Shown here: piece by piece, positions 45,896-56,269 of the stretch | Layout: each line of letters opens with the position of its first letter | Position numbering within the stretch: position 1 is the stretch's first letter | Assembly (NCBI RefSeq): GCF_020733635.1 | Contig: NZ_JAJFZL010000001.1 | Location: forward strand, 4,650,001 to 4,714,000 | Length of the DNA: 64,000 nucleotides | Reading direction: 5' to 3' | Origin: Nocardia spumae | GTDB taxonomy: Bacteria > Actinomycetota > Actinomycetes > Mycobacteriales > Mycobacteriaceae | Notes under the pieces: model-generated | Seen by the model: the letters and a program-made list of their open reading frames with translations, nothing else | Database searches by the model: none | Told to the model about the DNA's origin: nothing | Program-made: the position numbers and the translations under genes

Positions 45896-46971
45896 CCCGC
45901 CGCGGTGCCGACGCCGATCCGGCCGCCGCGTACCGGCACTGCAAGGCGATCGCCGCCGCCCATGGCCGCACCTATTTCCTGGCCACCCGGCTGCTCTCGG
46001 CACCTCGCCGGGCCGCGGTGCACGCCCTCTACGCCTTTGCCCGCACCGTCGACGACATCGTCGATCACGCCGAGGACACCGGTGCGGCGCCGACGCGGGC
46101 CCGCGCCCGGCTGGACCGGATCGAACTGTGCCTGCGTGCGGCCCTGGCCCCCGCCGCGCCCGGCGCGGCATCGGGCGACGAGCAGGTGATCGACGACCGT
46201 GTGCTGACCGCGCTGGTGGATACCGTCACCCGATTCGATGTTGCGCCCGAACACTTCTGGACCTTCCTCGACGCGATGCGCATGGACGTGCCGGGTGGCC
46301 CGGCGTTCCGCGACCGGTATGCCGATATGGCCGAGTTGCGGGAGTACATGCGCGGTTCGGCGGCGGCCATCGGGCTGCAACTGCTGCCGATCCTCGGCAC
46401 CGTCGGCCCGGTCACCGAGGCCGAGCCGGCCGCCGCGGCCCTCGGCGAGGCCTTCCAGCTCACCAATTTCCTGCGCGATGTGGGCGAGGATCTCGACCGC
46501 GGGCGCGTCTACCTGCCGGCCGACGCCCTGGCCGCCTTCGGCGTGAGCACCGATCTACTCGCCCACTGCCGGCACACCGGCCGCACCGACACGCGGGTCC
46601 GCCGCGCACTCGCCCACCTGATCGCGGTCAACCGTGCCGTCTACCGCACCGCGATGCCCGGAATCGATCTGTTGCAGCCGCGGGTCCGGCCCGCGATCCG
46701 GACCGCGGCCGTGCTGTACGCCGAGATCCTCGACCGGATCGAGGACCACGACTACGCCGTATTCGACCGGCGCGCAACGGTTCCCACATCGCGGCGGCTC
46801 CGGGTCGCGATCACCGAATTCGGCACCGGACTCCGGCTGCCAGCGGTATCAGCGGTGACCGCGACGCCGGCTCAGAACGGTTCGGCGGCGGCGCGACGCA
46901 CGACCTCACGCGCCAGCGGGCCGTGGATGGCGTCGACGGGCCGCCCGGGCAGCGATTCGTCCACGGTGTAG
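45892..46971 (+). CDS. crtB: Phytoene synthase
   Basis: Condenses two GGPP to phytoene; 359 aa. The two Asp-rich motifs are VDDIVDHAED (53-62) and NFLRDVGEDLDRGRVYLP (about 192-210). The conserved core ends near residue 320; the last ~33 codons lie opposite the 3' end of the convergent HTH gene (46872-46971) and look unlike any family sequence. ATG 45892 overlaps the mptA stop (ATGA). Confidence 0.92.
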   Translation: MTRRGADADPAAAYRHCKAIAAAHGRTYFLATRLLSAPRRAAVHALYAFARTVDDIVDHAEDTGAAPTRARARLDRIELCLRAALAPAAPGAASGDEQVIDDRVLTALVDTVTRFDVAPEHFWTFLDAMRMDVPGGPAFRDRYADMAELREYMRGSAAAIGLQLLPILGTVGPVTEAEPAAAALGEAFQLTNFLRDVGEDLDRGRVYLPADALAAFGVSTDLLAHCRHTGRTDTRVRRALAHLIAVNRAVYRTAMPGIDLLQPRVRPAIRTAAVLYAEILDRIEDHDYAVFDRRATVPTSRRLRVAITEFGTGLRLPAVSAVTATPAQNGSAAARRTTSRASGPWMASTGRPGSDSSTV

Positions 46972-47246
46972 ACCCACTGGAGGATTTCCTCGTCGCTGTA
47001 CTTCGCGTCCCGCATCACGGTGATGAGACCGGGCAGTGGTTTGACCACCGCACCCGAGGAATCGAAGAAATCCTTCGGGATTCCGGCGATGCCGCCGCGG
47101 CGGATCGCGATCAACTGATGATCGCGCAGCATCTGATGCACTTTGGTCACCGCGATACCGAGTTGGTCGGCCACGTCCGGCAACGGGAGCAGGGTGACCG
47201 ATTCGGGAACGACATCATCGCTGCAAGGAAATGCACTCACGGGCAC
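46872..47246 (-). CDS. Rv2175c-like DNA-binding protein
   Basis: A 124-aa helix-turn-helix protein. LPLPDVADQLGIAVTKVHQML is the HTH, followed by RRGGIAGIPKDFF and VVKPLPGLITVM, a close match to M. tuberculosis Rv2175c, which binds DNA and is phosphorylated by PknL. It is divergent from pknL (151-bp gap), keeping the kinase/substrate pairing. GTG 47246 is the chosen start; GTG 47240 is possible. Its last 100 bp overlap crtB on the other strand. Confidence 0.88.
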   Translation of the reverse strand: MPVSAFPCSDDVVPESVTLLPLPDVADQLGIAVTKVHQMLRDHQLIAIRRGGIAGIPKDFFDSSGAVVKPLPGLITVMRDAKYSDEEILQWVYTVDESLPGRPVDAIHGPLAREVVRRAAAEPF

Positions 47247-47397
47247 AACGGTAGCCCGTCCGCGTGGAGGTACAGCGTACGCCCCGTTTCCCGACCACCA
47301 TGAGCACGTCCTGAGAGACCGTGACGGCGCGCGCCTATACGATCGGGTATGCCGTCGTGGGGGCGGCACCCGCTAGGTGAAACTCGGAGGACAGCAG

Positions 47398-49353
47398 TTG
47401 ATCGGCCAGATGCTGGACGGGCGCTACCGCATCGACGCGCCGATCGCGCGCGGTGGGATGTCGATGGTTTTCCGGGGAGTCGACACCCGGCTGGACCGGC
47501 CCGTGGCGATCAAGGTGATGGACCCGAAGTTCTCCGGCGATCCACAGTTCTTGACCCGGTTCGAATTCGAGGCCCGCTCCGTGGCCAAACTGAAGCATTC
47601 GTCGCTGGTCGCGGTGTACGACCAGGGCATCGACGGCGAGTACCCGTTCCTCATCATGGAGCTGGTGGAGGGCGGCACCCTGCGCGAACTGCTGCGCGAA
47701 CGCGGGCCGATGCCACCGCACGCGGTGCGCGCGGTCGCCGAGCCGGTCCTGCGCGCGATCGGCGTCGCGCACGCCGCCGGCCTGGTCCATCGCGATATCA
47801 AACCGGAGAACGTGCTGATCTCCGATGCCGGCGAGGTCAAGATCGCCGATTTCGGGCTGGTCCGGGCGGTGGCCGGATCGAATCTGACCTCGGCCAGCGT
47901 CATCCTCGGTACCGCGGCGTATCTGTCGCCCGAACAGGTCACCGCCGGTAGCGCCGATGCCCGCAGCGATGTCTACTCCTTCGGCATCCTGATCTTCGAA
48001 ATGCTCACCGGCCGCGTTCCCTTCACCGGCGACACCTCGCTCTCGATCGCCTATCAGCGGGTGGAGAAGGATGTGCCGAGCCCGAGCGACTTCATCGACG
48101 GGGTGCCGCCGGAATTCGACGAGCTGGTCGCCCGGGCCACTGCCCGTGAGCCCGCCCATCGCTTCGCCGACGCCACCGAGATGGCGATCGAACTGCATCG
48201 CCTGGCGACCGCCCTACAGCTGCCCGACTATCGCGTGCCCGCACCGCGCGAATCGGCCGAACACCTGTCCGCGCGCTATCGAGTGCCGCAGACCCCGGCG
48301 GCGATGCACGAACCCCCGCACGTCGGCGGCCCGGTCACCGAGGCCACGACCAGGCTGGCCGCCGAACCCTCGCACACCAAGGTCATGACGGCGGCCCATC
48401 CGATGCCCGAGCCCGAGCGGCCGCGTCAGCCACCGCAGCCGCCCTACCGGGAGGAATTCCTGCCCGATCGAGGCCGATCGCGGCGCCGGGTGCTGATCTG
48501 GGCGGCCGTGGTCGTCACGCTGGCACTGCTGCTGGGTATCGGCGGCTGGTGGCTGGGTGTCGGCCGGTATTCCTCGGTCCCGCCGATCGCCGGGATGAGC
48601 AGTGAACAGGCCGCCACGACTCTGAAGAACGCCGGGTTCGGCACGACGACGCGCGACCGGGCCTCCGACATCATCCCGGTCGGCGGGGTGGTGGGCACCG
48701 ATCCCTCGGCCGGGGCGCGGGTGCTGAAGGGATCGACGGTCGCGGTGCTGGTGTCGAGCGGGCAGCCGCATGTGCCCGAATTCCAGCCGGGCCAGGATGC
48801 GAAGACGGTGAATCAGCTCATCCGCGATGCCGGATTGCAGCCCGTCGACAGCGGCGAGCGCCCCAGCACGGCGCCCAAGGGTTCGGTGGCACAACTGGAA
48901 CCGTCGCCCGGAACCGTTCTGCCCACCGGCGCCCAGGTGAAGGTCTATCGCAGTAAGGGTTCGCAGCCGGTGCGCCTGCCCGATCTGCGCGGCAAGACAG
49001 TGGACGAAGCCAAATCGGTGCTGCAGAACGCGGGGATCTCGGTGGCGGGCACCCGCGACGAATTCGATGGCAGGGTCAAGCCGGGGCAGGTCGCCGGCAC
49101 CGATCCCGCGGCCGGCACGCAGGTGCTGTCCGGCAGTTCGGTCACCCTGATCATCTCCAATTCGGTTCAGGTTCCGGATGTCACGGGTAAGAACGCCGCA
49201 GCGGCCCGCACCGAACTAGAGGGTCTGGGCCTGAAAGTGGTGCTGAACCAGGTGTTCAGTGGCGACCGGGGCACGGTGCGCGTGCAGTCACCGTTCGCCG
49301 GGTCGAATGTGGCGCCCGGATCCACGGTGACGCTCACGGTCCTGCCCTTCTGA
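47398..49353 (+). CDS. pknL: Serine/threonine kinase PknL with four PASTA domains
   Basis: A 651-aa transmembrane receptor kinase. The kinase domain (about 10-275) has PIARGGMSMVF, the ATP lysine VAIKV (Lys39), HRDIKPENVL (Asp133), DFG (151-153) and GTAAYLSPEQ. A Pro/Ala/Glu juxtamembrane linker leads to one membrane helix near 365-387 (IWAAVVVTLALLLGIGGWWL). Outside are four PASTA repeats of ~65 aa, opening PPIAGMS, PEFQPG, PDLRGK and PDVTGK. M. tuberculosis PknL lacks PASTA domains; corynebacterial PknL has them. TTG 47398 is chosen because GGAGG lies seven bases upstream; GTG 47377 has no such site. Confidence 0.93.
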   Translation: MIGQMLDGRYRIDAPIARGGMSMVFRGVDTRLDRPVAIKVMDPKFSGDPQFLTRFEFEARSVAKLKHSSLVAVYDQGIDGEYPFLIMELVEGGTLRELLRERGPMPPHAVRAVAEPVLRAIGVAHAAGLVHRDIKPENVLISDAGEVKIADFGLVRAVAGSNLTSASVILGTAAYLSPEQVTAGSADARSDVYSFGILIFEMLTGRVPFTGDTSLSIAYQRVEKDVPSPSDFIDGVPPEFDELVARATAREPAHRFADATEMAIELHRLATALQLPDYRVPAPRESAEHLSARYRVPQTPAAMHEPPHVGGPVTEATTRLAAEPSHTKVMTAAHPMPEPERPRQPPQPPYREEFLPDRGRSRRRVLIWAAVVVTLALLLGIGGWWLGVGRYSSVPPIAGMSSEQAATTLKNAGFGTTTRDRASDIIPVGGVVGTDPSAGARVLKGSTVAVLVSSGQPHVPEFQPGQDAKTVNQLIRDAGLQPVDSGERPSTAPKGSVAQLEPSPGTVLPTGAQVKVYRSKGSQPVRLPDLRGKTVDEAKSVLQNAGISVAGTRDEFDGRVKPGQVAGTDPAAGTQVLSGSSVTLIISNSVQVPDVTGKNAAAARTELEGLGLKVVLNQVFSGDRGTVRVQSPFAGSNVAPGSTVTLTVLPF

Positions 49354-49373
49354 CTCCGTCAAGGCCGTTCCGC

Positions 49374-49721
49374 TCAGGGCAGCACACCGCCCACATCGGC
49401 GCCACCGAGTAGTTCGGCCGCACTGATGCCCAGTCGCTCCCCGGCCAGATCGAGGGCCTGCTGCAGTACCGCGCCGGCGCTGACGCCGACCACCTGCGAT
49501 TGTTCGAGCCGACCGTTCCCGCGTACCACCCGCAACCGGCACCGCCAGGCGATGCCCGCGCGGTCGACCTCAGGGCGTTCGATCACGATCGTCACCGGGA
49601 CGCCCTCGATCTCGAGTACATGTTCAGCAAGGGCCGCAACCGGCCTGTTCGCGAGCCGACCACCGGCAATCGAATGATCAGCAGACGAACGCAATCCTCT
49701 GGCTACCGATACGCCCTGCAT
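49374..49721 (-). CDS. Hypothetical protein, convergent with pknL
   Basis: A 115-aa cytosolic protein I do not recognise. It has a mixed alpha/beta pattern: LEIEGVPVTIVIERPEVDR, IAWRCRLRVVRG, then the helix AGAVLQQALDLAGERLGIS and a Gly-rich end. Codon-position GC bias and a good ribosome binding site (AGAGG six bases before ATG 49721) support translation. It ends 20 bp from the pknL stop. Confidence 0.55.
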   Translation of the reverse strand: MQGVSVARGLRSSADHSIAGGRLANRPVAALAEHVLEIEGVPVTIVIERPEVDRAGIAWRCRLRVVRGNGRLEQSQVVGVSAGAVLQQALDLAGERLGISAAELLGGADVGGVLP

Positions 49722-49868
49722 AACGATCCTCTCCGAGCATGTCCCGCACAGCCTGTTGCCGCTGCAGTCCCACGCCTGGAAACCTAGTGCAGGTTTCAGG
49801 GTTCAGCAACCGAACAGTTAACTTGTGCGGAATCATGTCACGATCACGCCACGGGCACCCCGGTCCGA

Positions 49869-50261
49869 TCAGCCGACCGTCAGCAGGGGTGTGCCCGTTT
49901 CCGGGTCGTTGACCGCGACCACCGCGGCGGTGGTGAAAACCTCCACCGACACCCCACCGATACTCGGGCTGATATTGGTCGTGATCTGGGCGGCGGCCGC
50001 GGCCGGCGCGTAGCCCCGCGACACCTCGAAATCCCACGAGATCTCGTATCCCCAGCAAATATTGAAGATCAGCAACCGGCTGCCGTCGCGGAGGACGACC
50101 TCCGACGGAATACCGTCCCGGTCACGATCACGCAGCAACCGCAGGATGGTGCGGTCGGCACTGCCGATTCGAGTCGAGCTCTGTGCGCTGGCCGGCCCCT
50201 CCCCGCGCGGGCGGCCGTCACCGCGCGAGGGGCCTTCGTCATTGCGAAATACGACGTCCAC
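49869..50261 (-). CDS. Hypothetical protein downstream of aroG
   Basis: A 130-aa protein I do not recognise. A charged N-terminus rich in Gly, Arg and Asp (~30 residues) is followed by ADRTILRLLRDRDRDGIPSE (a helix running into an EF-hand-like acidic loop, DRDRDG), then GSRLLIFNICWGYEISWDFE and beta-type segments. There is no signal peptide. It begins 13 bp after the aroG stop, so it is probably co-transcribed. GTG 50261 has only a weak ribosome binding site. Confidence 0.55.
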   Translation of the reverse strand: MDVVFRNDEGPSRGDGRPRGEGPASAQSSTRIGSADRTILRLLRDRDRDGIPSEVVLRDGSRLLIFNICWGYEISWDFEVSRGYAPAAAAAQITTNISPSIGGVSVEVFTTAAVVAVNDPETGTPLLTVG

Positions 50262-50274
50262 TAGATCCGGTCCG

Positions 50275-52401
<2,127 letters not shown>

Positions 52402-53127
52402 TCAGCTCGCGAGAGTCGCCGGGATGCGCTCCGCATCGGGACGGCTACCCGAGGGAACATCCTTCTTCAGGCTGGCGGCGTAGACGTCGACGTACTCCTG
52501 ACCCGACATCCGCATCAGCTCGTACATGATCTCGTCGGTGACGGCGCGCTCGACGAACCGGTTACCGCCCATGCCCTCGTAGCGCGAGAAGTCGATCGGC
52601 GCACCGAATTTCACGGTGACGCGACGATGACGCCAGCGGAACGGACCGGGCGGGCACACCTCGTCGGTACCGATCAGCGCCACCGGGATCACCGGGACAC
52701 CGGTCTCCAGGGCGAGGCGTGCCACACCGGTCTTGCCCTTGTACAGCCGGCCATCGGGCGACCGCGTGCCCTCCGGGTACAGGCCCACCATGCGGCCCTG
52801 CTCCAGCAGTTTGCGGGCGGTGTTGAGCGCGTCCTCGGCGGCGCTGGCGCCACTGCGGTCGATCGGGTACTGACCGGTGCCGGAGAAGAAGAATTTCTGC
52901 AGCCGGCCCTTGAGTCCCGGAGTGGTGAAGTATTCGGCTTTCGCCAGATAGGTGATTCGGCGGGGGCTCAGCAACGGGGTGAACAACCAGTCCGTGAACG
53001 AAAGATGATTACCGGCGAGGATGACTGCTCCGTCGGCGGGGATATTCTCCACGCCCTCGACCTTGGGACGGTTGTATACATGCATGAAGGGCCCGACCAG
53101 CACGAATTTGAGCAGCCAGTAGAACAT
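52402..53127 (-). CDS. 1-acyl-sn-glycerol-3-phosphate acyltransferase (PlsC family)
   Basis: A 241-aa membrane-bound phospholipid-synthesis enzyme. The acyltransferase motifs are NHLSFTDW (HX4D, His41-Asp46) and YPEGTRSPDG (about 117-126), with KTGVARLALETGVPVIPVA after them. One N-terminal hydrophobic segment. ATG 53127 follows AAAGGACG. It matches Rv2182c in place. The 252-bp gap upstream (53128-53379) shows no gene; a promoter is expected there. Confidence 0.9.
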   Translation of the reverse strand: MFYWLLKFVLVGPFMHVYNRPKVEGVENIPADGAVILAGNHLSFTDWLFTPLLSPRRITYLAKAEYFTTPGLKGRLQKFFFSGTGQYPIDRSGASAAEDALNTARKLLEQGRMVGLYPEGTRSPDGRLYKGKTGVARLALETGVPVIPVALIGTDEVCPPGPFRWRHRRVTVKFGAPIDFSRYEGMGGNRFVERAVTDEIMYELMRMSGQEYVDVYAASLKKDVPSGSRPDAERIPATLAS

Positions 53128-53379
53128 TGCGTCCTTTCCCCTGTGATTGTGGAACGGAACCGGCCTCGTCGCAGGCACCTCCGTCGAACCCGACTCTACC
53201 GCCGCAAACCAGCTGCGACCAACCCCACACGAGGTATTTCACATGCGCGCAATCACAACGGTGAATTCGGGTACTCGTCAGCCGCTTCGCACCGTGAAAA
53301 CGGGGCGATCGTCGGCAATTACCGGCTGGGCAAAACGGTCACCCCGAACCCGTTCGGGTGATCTCCCCGAGCGGGTCGA

Positions 53380-54435
53380 TCATTCCCGCCCCGCGGTGGT
53401 ACGGGCCCGGCGGCGCGCCGCGTCGGCGCCACGATCGGTGTCGGCGGCCCGGTGTTCACTGTCGGAATCCAGCGCGGCACGGGCGAGTTCGGCCGCGCCG
53501 ATCATGCCGGCCGCTTCCCCGAGCTGCGTGGTGCGGATCCGGGCCAGCGGGCGATGCCGGGCACCGGTGATCGCGGCCGCGTAGTGATCGCGGGCATCGT
53601 CGAGGAACAGCGGCGCCGAGGAGCTGACCCCGCCGGCGATCACGATCAGATCCGGATCGAAGATATCGCTGACGAATGCCAGGCCCAGCCCGAGCCAGCG
53701 GGCGAAGTCGGCCATCACCCGCAGCGCCACCGGATCGCCGTCGTGCGCGGCGCCCGCGACCCGGCGTCCGGTCAGCGAACCGGGATCACCCACCACCTCG
53801 CGCGCCAGAATCGTCGACGGCAAGGGATCGGTGGCCAGCATCTCGATCGCGGTGTCCACCAGAGCCGTTCCGCTGCAATAGCGTTCCCAGCATCCGCGTT
53901 TACCGCACGGGCACACCCGGCCGTTCGGCACCACCTGCAGATGTCCGAGTTCCGGTGCGACCCCGAAACTTCCGCGATAGAGGCGGCCCTCGACCAGCAG
54001 CGCCGCGCCGATTCCGGTCCCGATCGCGACCAGGACGCCGTTGTGCGCGCCCGACGCCGCACCGAATCGGTATTCCGCCCACATCGCGGCATTGGCATCG
54101 TGTTCGAGGATGACCGGCAGGCCGAGACGCCGGGTGAGCCGCCCCGCCACCGCGGTGTCCTCCCACGGCAGGTGTGGAGCGAACCGGACCGAGGACCTGG
54201 ATTCGTCGACGAATCCGGCGACCGCCAGCCCGACCGCGCCGATCTCGTGGCGCGCGCACAGCTCCCGCACCGCGCGATCGAGGCCGTCCTCGAGCGCGTG
54301 CGCCGAATGCGGAGTGGGCGCCTGCACGGTATCGAGCACCTCACCGGTCCCGTCGACGACCGAGGCGCGAATATTCGTCCCGCCGACATCGATGCCGACG
54401 GTCAGCGGAGTATCCCGCCCGATGCGGGGGGTCAT
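53380..54435 (-). CDS. ROK-family glucokinase
   Basis: A 351-aa sugar kinase, most likely ATP-glucokinase. The phosphate loop is VGIDVGGTNIRASVV (13-27), the catalytic Asp lies in LEHDANAAMWAE, and the ROK zinc site is GHLQ with CPCGKRGCWE (His165, Cys175, Cys177, Cys182). The C-terminal ~30 residues are a charged extension. There is no HTH, so it is a kinase and not a ROK repressor. Its start overlaps the upstream gene (ATGA), putting it at the end of an operon with an ArsA-like ATPase, an association not found at this locus in M. tuberculosis. Confidence 0.88.
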   Translation of the reverse strand: MTPRIGRDTPLTVGIDVGGTNIRASVVDGTGEVLDTVQAPTPHSAHALEDGLDRAVRELCARHEIGAVGLAVAGFVDESRSSVRFAPHLPWEDTAVAGRLTRRLGLPVILEHDANAAMWAEYRFGAASGAHNGVLVAIGTGIGAALLVEGRLYRGSFGVAPELGHLQVVPNGRVCPCGKRGCWERYCSGTALVDTAIEMLATDPLPSTILAREVVGDPGSLTGRRVAGAAHDGDPVALRVMADFARWLGLGLAFVSDIFDPDLIVIAGGVSSSAPLFLDDARDHYAAAITGARHRPLARIRTTQLGEAAGMIGAAELARAALDSDSEHRAADTDRGADAARRRARTTAGRE

Positions 54436-54977
54436 TTCTTGATCCGCACCGTGATCGGGGTGTAACCGGGCCGGGCCGCGGCCGAGTGACGTCCGCGCCC
54501 ACCGTGTTTCGCACCGGGCCTGCCCGCCGCCTCCGCACCGACAGCCTCCGCGCCGACGGCCTCCGCGCCGGGGGCGTGCGCGCCGGGGGCGTGCGCGCCG
54601 GATGCGCTCGGTCCCGGCGCATCGGGACCGCCGGGCTCGTCCGGCCACGGGCCGGACCCGTCACCGCCCGGTTCGGCGCCCTCGTCGAGGTCGTCCGGCA
54701 GCAGGGGTTCCACCGGGACGCCGGCGAGGGCCTCGCGCAACACCGTCACGATCGCGGTGCCGTGGTCGGCCACCGCCGCCACCACGTCGTGGTGTTCGCC
54801 GCGGACCAGCGCCGCGGCGGCACAGACCGGGCACCAGCTGCAGCTGTCCCATTCACGGGAGTCGGCGGCGGCGCGCCGCAGGGTGGGCTCGATACGTTCG
54901 AGCAGGATCTCGGCCAGGGCGCGCAATTCCTGCGCGAATTCGCCGAAGGTGTCGTCGTGAGGGTGGGCGTGGGTCAT
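54432..54977 (-). CDS. Rv2183c-like protein with CxxC motif and repeat linker
   Basis: A 181-aa protein of unknown function. The N-terminal ~80 residues are helical and contain CSWCPVCAAAAL, a possible metal or redox site. The C-terminal half is Pro/Gly/Ala-rich, including GAHAP and GAEAV repeats encoded by a 15-bp tandem repeat, and ends in the conserved-looking TPITVRIKK. It overlaps the ArsA-like gene (ATGA) and the glucokinase (ATGA), so all three should be translated in step. Confidence 0.78.
   Translation of the reverse strand: MTHAHPHDDTFGEFAQELRALAEILLERIEPTLRRAAADSREWDSCSWCPVCAAAALVRGEHHDVVAAVADHGTAIVTVLREALAGVPVEPLLPDDLDEGAEPGGDGSGPWPDEPGGPDAPGPSASGAHAPGAHAPGAEAVGAEAVGAEAAGRPGAKHGGRGRHSAAARPGYTPITVRIKK
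54526..54600. repeat. Five-copy 15-bp tandem repeat inside a coding region
   Basis: Five 15-bp units run from 54526 to 54600; the last two are identical (GGGGCGTGCGCGCCG) and the others differ at a few bases. In the protein they give repeated GAHAP or GAEAV/GAEAA pentapeptides, keeping the frame. Copy number may vary between strains. Confidence 0.75.
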
Positions 54978-56269
54978 TGCGGCCAGACTCCCGGGTCGGG
55001 CCGGAACCGCACGACGAGGTGTTCACCGTCGAGTTCGGCGCCCTCGACCGTGCATCGCCGCAATACCGGTGCCAGGCGTAGCCGCCGCCGGACTCCGTCC
55101 GCTCCCACGATCACATCGTCCTCCACTCGTCCCAGTCGCACAGTTCCCGGGTCGACCACCGGCAGACGCATCCGCAACGTGAATACCGATTCCAAACCGG
55201 TGCCCGACTCCCATCGCACCTCCGGCTCCCCCGCCACGCTGCCCGGTGTCGCTCCGCCCAGCATAGGGTCTGGCGCCGGAACCGCAGGGTTGCCACGAAC
55301 GGGCAGCGCCTGCGCCAGTGCCGACAGTGCGTGCGGCCCGACCGGTTCCGGGCCGCTGTGGTGTGCGATCGTCACCGGCACATCCGGGATGCGGCGGCGC
55401 AGATCGCCGATCACGTCGAGTTGTTCGGTACGGCGCTGCAGATACCACTGCACCGCCGGATGCGGCGGGCCCTCGGGCGGGGGCACCGGCGGCAGCACCT
55501 TGTTCACCACCACCGCGTCCAGCCGCATACCCAGCAGCGCCGCCGCCGAGCGCACCCGGGCCGATTCGGCCAGCGCGACCCGTTCGGCCCCGGTGATCAG
55601 GCGGGCGCCGGTGCGCTGCGGATCGGCCAGCAGATCGCGAATCGCGGTGACCGCGGCGGCGATCCGCTCCACCGTCGAGGCCAGTACCGCGCGCCGCAGA
55701 TCGGTGCCGGTCGCGCTGAGCACCCGGGCATGGGTGGGCCACACGCGCTCCAGATAGCCCAGCAGCGTGTCCGGCGCGGTGACGATGCGCAACATATCCG
55801 CCGAGGGCGGACAGTCCACGATGATCAGATCCCAGTCGTCCTCACCCGCGAACTGCGCGATCTCGGTCAATGCCAGCAGTTCCTGCACACCCGGCAGTCC
55901 GGTCAGCTCGGCCGGATCCAGGGCGGCGAGGTCGATACCGTGATCGTGACCGGCGCCGGACAACATCAGCACCACATCGCGGAACCGATCCTCCAGCAGC
56001 GCAAGGGAATCGATCTCGATGACGTCGAATCCGGGTGCGACCGTGACGACCCCGGCCACCGTGCCGGGATCGTGCGCGAACCGGAAACCCAGGGCGTCAC
56101 CCAGGGAATGGGCCTGATCCACCGAGGCGACCAGCACTCGCTGTCCGGCCTGCACCGCGGCGATGGCCGCCGCGCACGCGAGCGTGGTCTTACCGACCCC
56201 GCCCTTGCCGATGAACAGTTCGAGCCGGGTCGTGACGGCACCACGACCACGCGGCGCGGCCGGGGTCAG
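54974..56269 (-). CDS. ArsA/GET3-like P-loop ATPase, probable CTG start
   Basis: A ~431-aa SIMIBI-class ATPase equivalent to M. tuberculosis Rv2184c. The Walker A motif LFIGKGGVGKTTLACAAA lies at about residues 17-34, upstream of the first ATG, GTG or TTG in frame; that first GTG is at 56155 and would remove it. The only plausible start is CTG 56269, whose last bases overlap the stop of the upstream gene as CTGA, copying the ATGA/GTGA couplings around it. Switch II-like DLIIVDCPPSADMLR follows, then VNKVLPP. Family members handle membrane-protein or metalloid targeting; substrate unknown. Confidence 0.82.
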   Translation of the reverse strand: MTPAAPRGRGAVTTRLELFIGKGGVGKTTLACAAAIAAVQAGQRVLVASVDQAHSLGDALGFRFAHDPGTVAGVVTVAPGFDVIEIDSLALLEDRFRDVVLMLSGAGHDHGIDLAALDPAELTGLPGVQELLALTEIAQFAGEDDWDLIIVDCPPSADMLRIVTAPDTLLGYLERVWPTHARVLSATGTDLRRAVLASTVERIAAAVTAIRDLLADPQRTGARLITGAERVALAESARVRSAAALLGMRLDAVVVNKVLPPVPPPEGPPHPAVQWYLQRRTEQLDVIGDLRRRIPDVPVTIAHHSGPEPVGPHALSALAQALPVRGNPAVPAPDPMLGGATPGSVAGEPEVRWESGTGLESVFTLRMRLPVVDPGTVRLGRVEDDVIVGADGVRRRLRLAPVLRRCTVEGAELDGEHLVVRFRPDPGVWPQ

